From Selenomonadaceae bacterium UBA3796 (GTDB lineage Bacteria; Bacillota; Negativicutes; Selenomonadales; Selenomonadaceae), in NCBI GenBank assembly GCA_002369175.1, contig DFES01000151.1, forward strand, positions 1-11,890: a stretch of DNA of 11,890 nt, given 5' to 3'. Position numbers and translations under genes: made by a program. Each line of letters begins with the position of its first letter. Within the stretch, counting starts at the first letter, position 1. The notes under the pieces are model-generated. The model searched no databases. It was not told the origin of the DNA and worked only from the letters and a program-made list of their open reading frames with translations. This document shows, piece after piece, positions 6,674-11,890 of this stretch.

Positions 6674-7954
6674 ATGGCGATGCACAATCTCCTATGGGGA
6701 TATAACAGTCTTGTCGTTCTGCTGCTTTCGGGATTTATGTGCATTACCCAGACGAAAATCAACCAGTCCATGAGCGCAAGATCCTTTTTGGAGCAGATCC
6801 CGGCTCTTCCGCTTCCGGCCATGGAGAGCTTTCTCGTGACCCTGTTTGCCCTGGCGATGATGCTGGCGCTTGGGTGGATTTATCGTCACTCCGAGCATAT
6901 CAGGGCACAGTGGCGGCTGCTGGTTTTTCTCGCAGAGGTGGGAGCCTGCGTGCTGCTCATGCGCAGCATCAATCTTTCCTATGACGGGGTGGTGCTCCTG
7001 GTGGTGGCGGATCTCATGCATCGTTACGGAGGAAAGCATCAGGAATATCTGCTGGTAGCTGCCATGCTGGGACTCTATTTTATCTCGAATTACAATCTGG
7101 CCGTTTTTCAGATGAAGGTGGTTCCCTTTGAGGCGTATATTTCCTATTACGATTCCGTGTCCCAAGCGGCGCTGCTGGCGACGAGGAACGTCTTTGTGTC
7201 GGTCAACATCGCACTTTTCGTGATATACATGGTGCTTCTGGTAAAGGGAAAGCACGAGGAAAAGGAACGCATCCGACTCCTGAATGAACAGCTTGGAGAG
7301 GCCAATGAACGCCTCAGGGTGTATGCTATTGAAGCAGAGCGCATGGCGGAAACCAGGGAGCGCAACCGTTTGGCGCGGGAAATCCACGATACCCTGGGAC
7401 ATGCCCTCACAGGCATTGTGGCGGGTCTGGATGCCTGCATGGTCACGATCGACGCGGCTCCGGATTTCACGAAGAAGCAGTTGGCGAAAATCCGTGAGAC
7501 AGCCCAGCGGGGCATGACGGATGTGCGGCGTTCCGTGAAGAAGCTCCGCCCAGCGGATTTGGAACGACTGCCTTTTCGTGAGGCGCTTACCCGTATGACG
7601 GAGGAATTTGCTGCCTCTTCCGGCATGAAGATCCATTTTACGGTAGTCGGCTGGCCGGATTCTTTGCGGGAGGATCAGGAAGAGGTCATCTATCGGGTGG
7701 TTCAGGAGGGCATCACGAATGCCAACCGCCACGGAAGGGCGAAAAACGTGAATCTCACCATTGGCAGCAGCGAGGGAAAACTTCGCATTATCATTGCCGA
7801 TGACGGCACAGGCTGCGAGGATGTGAAACAGGGATTTGGCCTGAGGCACATGCGGGAACGCCTGGAGCTTCTTCACGGCAGCTTGCATTTCTGGAATGAT
7901 GCAGGCTTTATTGTGGAGGCGGAAATTCCCATGAATCAGGAGGAAATCGTATGA
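6674..7954 (+). CDS. Membrane sensor histidine kinase (HisKA_3, NarL/DesK class)
   Basis: Inner-membrane kinase of 426 aa that should autophosphorylate and pass phosphate to the regulator encoded next. About six hydrophobic segments fill the N-terminal half (roughly 6-24, 50-70, 82-98, 103-119, 124-145, 171-190). Only short loops connect them; the longest, of about 25 residues each, are after TM1 and before TM6, so there is no extracytoplasmic ligand-binding domain. A charged coiled-coil linker (about 193-230) follows, then the dimerisation and phosphoacceptor helix with ETRERNRLAREIHDTLGHAL, phosphorylated at H238. The ATPase domain shows the N box VVQEGITNANRHG (342-354), G1 ADDGTG (375-380) and G2 GFGLRHMRERL (387-397). 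The ATG directly follows the TGA of the binding-protein gene, with GAGGTGG upstream. The lack of a sensor domain fits sensing through a partner binding protein; that is inference. Confidence 0.94.
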   Translation: MAMHNLLWGYNSLVVLLLSGFMCITQTKINQSMSARSFLEQIPALPLPAMESFLVTLFALAMMLALGWIYRHSEHIRAQWRLLVFLAEVGACVLLMRSINLSYDGVVLLVVADLMHRYGGKHQEYLLVAAMLGLYFISNYNLAVFQMKVVPFEAYISYYDSVSQAALLATRNVFVSVNIALFVIYMVLLVKGKHEEKERIRLLNEQLGEANERLRVYAIEAERMAETRERNRLAREIHDTLGHALTGIVAGLDACMVTIDAAPDFTKKQLAKIRETAQRGMTDVRRSVKKLRPADLERLPFREALTRMTEEFAASSGMKIHFTVVGWPDSLREDQEEVIYRVVQEGITNANRHGRAKNVNLTIGSSEGKLRIIIADDGTGCEDVKQGFGLRHMRERLELLHGSLHFWNDAGFIVEAEIPMNQEEIV

Positions 7955-8628
7955 TAAAACTCATGATTGCCGATGATCAGGAACTCATACGGGAAAGCCT
8001 GAAAGTGGTTTTGGACATGAATCCCGATATGGAGGTCATCGGACTTGCAGAGAACGGTCGGCAGCTTCTGGAGCTTTTGACGGACAGTGTGCCGGATGTA
8101 GTGCTCATGGACGTGCGCATGCCGGAGCTTGACGGTGTGCTTTGCACCAAGGCGGTGAAAGAGAAGTATCCAAAGGTGAAGATCATCATTCTCACGACCT
8201 TTGACGATGATGAGTATGTTTACAATGCCCTGAAATACGGCGCCAGCGGATACCTTTTGAAAGGCGGCTCCATGCAGGAGCTTTCGTCGGCAATCCGGAC
8301 CGTGGTTTCCGGCGGCTCCATGCTCAATCCCGGTGTCGTCACGAAGGTGGTGAAGCTCTTCAACCAGATGGCGCAGTCCAATTTGGCGGTGGAGGCGGAT
8401 GATACGGGAGCAGGCGAGCTCAGCCGGACGGAGCGGAACATTGCCCGTTTGGTGGGGCAGGGGCTTTCCAATAAGGAGATTGCAGAAAGGCTTCGCTTTT
8501 CAGAGGGGACGGTGCGCAACAATCTGAGCACGGCACTTTCCAAACTCAATTTGCGTGACCGTACCCAGATGGCCATCTGGGCGGTTCAGACAGGTCTGGC
8601 GGCAACGGCTCTGGAGGACGCGCAATGA
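7951..8628 (+). CDS. NarL/LuxR-family response regulator
   Basis: Two-domain transcriptional regulator of 225 aa, the usual length. The receiver domain (about 1-120) has the acidic pair D8/D9, phosphoacceptor D54 in VLMDVRMPELDG, the switch residue in LTTF (T82/T83) and K104 in GYLLKGG. The C-terminal LuxR helix-turn-helix includes LSRTERNIARLVGQGLSNKEI and FSEGTVRNNLSTALSKL (about 155-205). It overlaps the kinase gene by 4 nt (ATGA), with AGGAGG 7 nt before the ATG, so the pair is translationally coupled and is surely a cognate two-component system. Its targets are unknown. Likely candidates are its own operon or a transporter encoded elsewhere; no repeated operator in the 72-base upstream region is clear enough to name. 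Confidence 0.96.
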   Translation: MIKLMIADDQELIRESLKVVLDMNPDMEVIGLAENGRQLLELLTDSVPDVVLMDVRMPELDGVLCTKAVKEKYPKVKIIILTTFDDDEYVYNALKYGASGYLLKGGSMQELSSAIRTVVSGGSMLNPGVVTKVVKLFNQMAQSNLAVEADDTGAGELSRTERNIARLVGQGLSNKEIAERLRFSEGTVRNNLSTALSKLNLRDRTQMAIWAVQTGLAATALEDAQ

Positions 8629-9944
8629 AGACAAAAGGAAAGGAGCAGGGACGTATTTTCATTGCGGCCTTTGGGATCGTTTTGCTTTTGATGGCGGCGA
8701 CTTTTTACTATTTGCAGGGACAGGAACGGGTCCTTCGGATTGGCATTTTCGCGGGAAGCAATTGGGAGGTTCCCCAGGGGAACAGCTATGCCGTCATGGA
8801 TGCTGCGGTGGAGGCATTCAAAAAAGATCATCCCCAGATTCATGTGGAGTACGTCAGCGGCATCAAGAAGGAGGACTATGCGGAATGGCTGGCGGAGCAG
8901 GTAATGGGCGGAAGGGAGCCGGATGTTTTCTTTGTGCTTTCCGATGATTTCAATCTCTATGCTTCCATGGGGGCGCTTATGGACCTTTCCGATTTCATTG
9001 CGGAGGATGGGGACTTTCAGCCGGAACACTACTATGGAACCGCTCTGGACTACGGGAAGTATGAGGGGAAATCCTATGCCCTGCCCTGCGAGAGCGTGCC
9101 GACACTCATGTTTGTCAACAAGAGTCTCTTGGCGAGGGAGGGGATTCCCATGCCCGGAAATGACTGGACATGGCAGGATTTCCTCGATATATGCCGCCGG
9201 GTGACGAAGGATATGGATGGGGACGGGGTGCTGGATCAGTTCGGCTGCTATGACTATACATGGAAACAGGCGGCTGTGACCAATGGCATCAATCTCTTTC
9301 GGGAGGACGGGAGGATTTCCTATTTTGCCGACAATCGCATGGAAGAAGCGGTGAGATTCATGATGGAACTTCGTGGTGTCCAGAGGGGCAGGGAAATCAC
9401 CGCCAAGGACTTCGATATGGGAAGGGTGGCATTCCGGCCTTTTTCCTTTGCAGAATACCGCACCTATAAACCCTATCCTTGGAGCATCAAGAAATACATG
9501 AATTTCGAGTGGGACTGCATCAAGCTTCCCGCAGGACCGTCGGGCAGCAATACCTCGGAACTTGACAGCCTGTTGGTGGGAATGAGCGCCAGGACGAGAA
9601 TGCCGAGTATTGCCTGGGATTTCATGAAAAAGCTCTGCTATGATTCGGAGATCCAGACCCTTGTCCTGCAGAAATCCCAAGGACTCCCCGTGCGAAGGGA
9701 CATACTCCTCTCCGCCAAAGGGCAGGATATTTTCCATCAGGTGACGGAAGGCGGGGGAAATATGGATATCAATGCCATCAGCGAGGTCATGGACGGCGCG
9801 GCGATGCCACCCAAATTCAAGGGATATCATGGAGCCATGCTCTATGCGGACACAGAATTGACGAAAGTCATCAACGGCACGATTCCCTTCAACAATGCCC
9901 TGAACAAACTGCAAAAAGAGGTCAATGCCAGGCTGCAGTTTTGA
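8625..9944 (+). CDS. Extracellular solute-binding protein, family 1 (MalE-like), without transporter
   Basis: Carbohydrate-type solute-binding protein of 439 aa. It has a charged N-terminus, a hydrophobic segment (about 11-30) without a lipobox cysteine, then a typical SBP_bac_1 fold. Recognisable parts are an initial strand VLRIGIFAGSNWE, FKKDHPQIHVEY (65-76), REPDVFFV (97-104), LPCESVPTLMFVNKSLL (153-169), and WTWQDFLDICRRVT (181-194). An EF-hand-like loop with D196, D198, D200 and D204 (DMDGDGVLDQFG) follows, a calcium-binding loop often seen in this family. The ATG overlaps the regulator stop by 4 nt and has GGAGG 7 nt upstream, so it is translated with the two-component system. No permease or ATPase gene follows; the operon ends at a terminator. 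It could be a co-sensor, a regulated output, or the binding subunit of a distant transporter. The substrate cannot be read from sequence. Confidence 0.92.
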   Translation: MKTKGKEQGRIFIAAFGIVLLLMAATFYYLQGQERVLRIGIFAGSNWEVPQGNSYAVMDAAVEAFKKDHPQIHVEYVSGIKKEDYAEWLAEQVMGGREPDVFFVLSDDFNLYASMGALMDLSDFIAEDGDFQPEHYYGTALDYGKYEGKSYALPCESVPTLMFVNKSLLAREGIPMPGNDWTWQDFLDICRRVTKDMDGDGVLDQFGCYDYTWKQAAVTNGINLFREDGRISYFADNRMEEAVRFMMELRGVQRGREITAKDFDMGRVAFRPFSFAEYRTYKPYPWSIKKYMNFEWDCIKLPAGPSGSNTSELDSLLVGMSARTRMPSIAWDFMKKLCYDSEIQTLVLQKSQGLPVRRDILLSAKGQDIFHQVTEGGGNMDINAISEVMDGAAMPPKFKGYHGAMLYADTELTKVINGTIPFNNALNKLQKEVNARLQF

Positions 9945-9953
9945 GAACATGCC

Positions 9954-9988
9954 AAAAACGCATGGGAACAACTTTCCCATGCGTTTTT
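9954..9988. terminator. Bidirectional rho-independent terminator between convergent genes
   Basis: Perfect 15-bp inverted repeat: AAAAACGCATGGGAA (9954-9968), loop CAACT, TTCCCATGCGTTTTT (9974-9988). The A run and T run at the two ends make it work for both strands. It ends the four-gene plus-strand operon (stop at 9944) and the minus-strand EIIA gene (stop at 10015). Confidence 0.93.
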
Positions 9989-10014
9989 CTGCATTTTGTA
10001 TGCTTCTTTTCTGC

Positions 10015-10521
10015 CTATACCGCGTACTCCAATACGCAATCCTCTCCCGCTTCCACTGCATCACCGCTTTTGTGGGGACGAAGCTCAACTACTTTGTCGT
10101 AGTTTACGATGAGCACCGGGGAGATGAGGTTGATACGGCGCCGTTTCATAAATTCCAGATCAAGCTCCAGAATCGGCGTACCGGCTTTCACGTAGTCGCC
10201 GCGCTTGCAAAGAGCCTTGATTCCTTCCCCCTCCATGAGGATTGTGTCAAGCCCCACATGTACGAGGATCTGTACACCCTCCTCTGTCGTGATGGCAAAA
10301 GCATGTTTCGTGTCAAAAAACAGGGTGATCTCCCCATCGCAGGGAGCCACGACTTTGGTGCTTTCCGCCAGAATGGCGAGCCCGTCTCCGGTGAGTTTTT
10401 CCGAGAAGATGGGATCGGGCACCTGTCCCAGGGCGATGACCTTGCCGCTGACAGGGGCAATGAGCTGATGTTGTCTTTTCATGATTCGCTGCGCTTCCTC
10501 GTGAAAATATTCGTCAGTCAT
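10015..10521 (-). CDS. Orphan PTS EIIA component, glucose family (Crr-like)
   Basis: Single-domain phosphocarrier of the sugar phosphotransferase system. HPr phosphorylates its active-site histidine, which then donates phosphate to an EIIB domain; such proteins also act as regulators. Motifs: APVSGKVIALGQVPDPIF, the GDGLAI segment, VVAPCDGEI, histidine in TKHAFAI, and active-site histidine in ILVHVGLDT, followed by GEGIKALCKRGDYVKAG. Both conserved histidines are present. No EIIB or EIIC is encoded nearby. The start is uncertain. ATG 10521 gives 168 aa and is overlapped by the stop of a short upstream ORF, which would allow coupling. ATG 10554 gives 179 aa but lies beside a hairpin with a weak ribosome site. 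ATG 10482 gives 155 aa, with GAGGA about 13 nt away. It converges on the sensing operon across a shared terminator. Confidence 0.88.
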   Translation of the reverse strand: MTDEYFHEEAQRIMKRQHQLIAPVSGKVIALGQVPDPIFSEKLTGDGLAILAESTKVVAPCDGEITLFFDTKHAFAITTEEGVQILVHVGLDTILMEGEGIKALCKRGDYVKAGTPILELDLEFMKRRRINLISPVLIVNYDKVVELRPHKSGDAVEAGEDCVLEYAV

Positions 10522-10588
10522 ATTTGGGATACCGGAAACGATGCTCCGGCGCATCCCAGGATTCTTTCGGAATCCCTAGAGGGCGCAT
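10514..10588 (-). CDS. Possible 24-codon leader ORF before the EIIA gene
   Basis: An ATG at 10588 with AGGCAGGTG just upstream opens a frame of 24 codons (MRPLGIPKESW..., ending YPKYD) that stops at TGA 10514-10516. It overlaps the ATG 10521 start of the EIIA gene by 8 nt. It contains the hairpin at 10562-10578. It may be a leader peptide, a trace of an older N-terminus, or chance; one sequence cannot decide. Confidence 0.3.
   Translation of the reverse strand: MRPLGIPKESWDAPEHRFRYPKYD
10562..10578. other. Hairpin in the leader of the EIIA gene
   Basis: Minus strand GGATTC, loop CGAAA, GAATCC: a perfect 6-bp stem just before the possible start at 10554. No T run follows, so it is not a terminator. 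It could affect which EIIA start is used. It does not resemble the ribonucleic antiterminator sites of BglG-type regulators known to me. Confidence 0.45.
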
Positions 10589-10637
10589 TTTCACCTGCCT
10601 TTCCACAAAATTCGAATGCAATATATAATTTTCTCCT

Positions 10638-10666
10638 ATTTTACACCCTTTCCGCCCGTTCAGCAA
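10638..10666 (-). promoter_or_regulatory. Weak candidate promoter for the EIIA gene
   Basis: Minus strand TTGCTG (10661-10666), 17 nt, TAAAAT (10638-10643). The -35 matches only its first three bases. It lies in the gap between the 365-aa gene and EIIA, where I see no terminator, so read-through from upstream is an alternative. Confidence 0.35.
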
Positions 10667-10686
10667 GGTCTAAAGTTCTAGCTTCC

Positions 10687-11784
10687 TTAAGGAATATTTG
10701 GTATGTTTTTGCTCACCGCGGTATGCTTGATGATGTCCTCGATTCGCAGGTCGATTTCCAGCTGCTGTTTGTGGAGTGTTTCCGCAGTTTCAAATTCCAC
10801 AGGCCTGTTTTCCCTGAGAGCTTTGACGAAGTGCTGCCAGGTCTTGATGGAGGTTTCCGTGGACTGTTGCCGCAGACGGGCGAGATAGGAGGCTCCCGGC
10901 GGGATATCTATAGCATCCAGTTTTTCCTGGCGCTTCTTGAGCGAGGGGATGACCTCGTCGAGAAGAAGGGCGCGCAGTTCGGCTTTCTGCTCCTCCGACA
11001 GGATGCCGGTGGAGGTTTTCGTCAAATTATGGAATCTCTTCTGCTGCTCCTGGAACTCCCAATTGCTGTTATCTACGATTTCCTGGGTGGCGGTGATGTA
11101 GTCTGCAATGTCCTTGTTCTGCAATGGGGCGATGGTATTCAGGTACTCTTTGTAGTTCCTGAGGTAGGCGATCTGCCAGTATCCTTCCTCTGATTCCTCC
11201 ATGACGACTTCAAGGGTAAAAGGGGTCTGCGTGTAGTCCTCCATGACATGAATCTCCGCGATGGCGGTGGTGCCGTTATGGGTGATGGCGCCGGTGTCTA
11301 TGATGGTGGTATTGCGTATCTGGCTTCGTTCCAGAAACCTCTCGTAGTCGATGCCGAGCTGTCTTCCCTTGAGGATGTCCAAGCCGTTGGGGAGAATCCA
11401 GTCCCCACGGGTGACACGGGTCAGGAGGGTATTCTTTATGCCGTCTGTGATTTGGGGTTTGATCATCACATAGAATCTTTCAAAAAGCACTTTTGTCTGA
11501 GGCGTCAAAGTGGCATCATAGGCGAACAGATCCACCGTGAGATCATCATAGGCATTGGAGGCAAGGAGATCGAGGTTTACATGTTGTTGGAGCGAGGCTG
11601 TGTCGCCGTTCTTGATGGCGGTCATTGTCTGTTGCAGGGAGTATTCCGGCGTGCGTATGTAAATGCCGAAATACCAGACGACGGAAGCGGTGATGGCTCC
11701 CAGCATCAGAAACAAAAGAAGTGTTTGGCGGCGGCGGTTGCTGCGTCTATGCTGCAATGTTTTCTGCCAAGTATAATCGTCCAT
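10687..11784 (-). CDS. Membrane-anchored protein of unknown function
   Basis: 365 aa of unassigned function. A short polar N-terminus with a basic cluster (HRRSNRRRQ, 12-20) precedes a single hydrophobic helix (about 21-43). The bulk should therefore be extracytoplasmic, with the basic cluster inside. Just after the helix comes TPEYSLQQTMTAIKNGDTASL (from about 45), a pattern that reminds me of the DUF2939-type repeat seen in envelope proteins; that assignment is tentative. The middle part is mixed alpha/beta with NTF2-like character (ATAIAEIHVMEDYT..., EEGYWQIAYLRNY). The C-terminal third, from about 250, is helical and charged. Start ATG 11784 has AGGAG 7 nt upstream. It is preceded by a promoter very like that of alaS. 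About 165 nt separate it from EIIA on the same strand. Confidence 0.85.
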   Translation of the reverse strand: MDDYTWQKTLQHRRSNRRRQTLLLFLMLGAITASVVWYFGIYIRTPEYSLQQTMTAIKNGDTASLQQHVNLDLLASNAYDDLTVDLFAYDATLTPQTKVLFERFYVMIKPQITDGIKNTLLTRVTRGDWILPNGLDILKGRQLGIDYERFLERSQIRNTTIIDTGAITHNGTTAIAEIHVMEDYTQTPFTLEVVMEESEEGYWQIAYLRNYKEYLNTIAPLQNKDIADYITATQEIVDNSNWEFQEQQKRFHNLTKTSTGILSEEQKAELRALLLDEVIPSLKKRQEKLDAIDIPPGASYLARLRQQSTETSIKTWQHFVKALRENRPVEFETAETLHKQQLEIDLRIEDIIKHTAVSKNIPNIP

Positions 11785-11821
11785 TCAATATCTCCTACGT
11801 TCTTTGGTTGCACACTCCTTT

Positions 11822-11851
11822 ATTATAACGCAATTGTTCAAGTTTTGCCAC
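11822..11851 (-). promoter_or_regulatory. Promoter of the 365-aa membrane protein gene
   Basis: Minus strand: perfect TATAAT (11822-11827), 18-nt spacer, GTGGCA (11846-11851), or TGGCAA at 17 nt. The block from TGGCAAAAC through GCGTTATAAT differs from the alaS promoter at three positions only. The -35 lies within a perfect inverted repeat at 11842-11860. Confidence 0.7.
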
Positions 11852-11860
11852 GGGCAAAAC
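11842..11860. promoter_or_regulatory. 19-bp perfect inverted repeat over the -35, candidate operator
   Basis: GTTTTGCC-ACG-GGCAAAAC (plus strand): 8-bp perfect arms around 3 bases, covering the -35 of the promoter at 11822-11851. The position suits a repressor site. I do not recognise it as a LexA, CIRCE, Rex or cre site. A degenerate form (GTTTT...CAAAAC) covers the -35 of alaS. Confidence 0.45.
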
Positions 11861-11890
11861 CTCCCAATTGGCGTTTCAACGAGGCGGGAG

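Noticed and set aside
6692..7888. 398-aa minus-strand ORF opposite the kinase gene
   Set aside because: Shadow of the kinase reading frame, His- and Gln-rich with no domain; the sense strand has H, N, G1 and G2 boxes.
8586..10088. 500-aa minus-strand ORF opposite the MalE-like gene
   Set aside because: It is antisense to a gene with clear family motifs and a good ribosome site, crosses the bidirectional terminator and the end of EIIA, and its translation shows no recognisable domain.
10683..10694. TTCCTTAAGGAA palindrome at the stop codon of the 365-aa gene
   Set aside because: A 12-bp self-complementary site with no loop and no T run; likely chance, not a terminator.
9925..11193. 422-aa plus-strand ORF across EIIA and part of the 365-aa gene
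   Set aside because: It spans a terminator and two genes on the other strand and has no family signature.
1..11890. CRISPR arrays, insertion sequences, phage genes or defence systems
   Set aside because: No regularly spaced repeats, transposase, integrase or known defence domains were seen in any frame.

Overview
The window looks like a chromosomal segment of a diderm Firmicute of the class Negativicutes, probably a Selenomonas/Mitsuokella-like member. This is inferred from moderate G+C, strong AGGAGG-type ribosome sites, UUG starts, and the style of the AlaS, LigA and PcrA proteins. It cannot be proven from the window alone.

Layout. Positions 1-5257 are a minus-strand housekeeping block: pcrA (UvrD-type helicase), ligA (NAD-dependent ligase, start 2 nt after the pcrA stop), then alaS with its own promoter, cut by the left edge. 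Upstream of pcrA is a 278-base non-coding stretch (5276-5553). It holds a minus-strand terminator and a 162-nt nested imperfect palindrome with 15-bp perfect terminal inverted repeats. Next is tRNA-Ala(CGC) on the minus strand (5554-5629), whose promoter lies back to back with the start of a plus-strand operon.

Positions 5702-9944 are a tight four-gene plus-strand operon. It encodes a membrane-anchored or exported RbsB-like periplasmic binding protein, a six-TM HisKA_3 histidine kinase, a NarL/LuxR response regulator, and a second, unrelated (MalE-type, family 1) extracellular solute-binding protein. The gene junctions are adjacent or overlap by 4 nt. No permease or ATPase is present, so the unit reads as a ligand-sensing signalling system rather than a transporter. 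This is the most interesting item in the window. The operon ends in a perfect 15-bp-stem bidirectional terminator.

Converging on that terminator from the other strand is an orphan EIIA-Glc-type PTS protein (10015 to about 10521) with a leader containing a hairpin and a short upstream ORF. Upstream of it, also on the minus strand, is a 365-aa single-TM protein of unknown function (10687-11784). Its promoter is almost identical, over about 29 bp from the -35 to the -10, to the alaS promoter 11 kb away, and overlaps a perfect 19-bp inverted repeat. This suggests a shared promoter class or operator.
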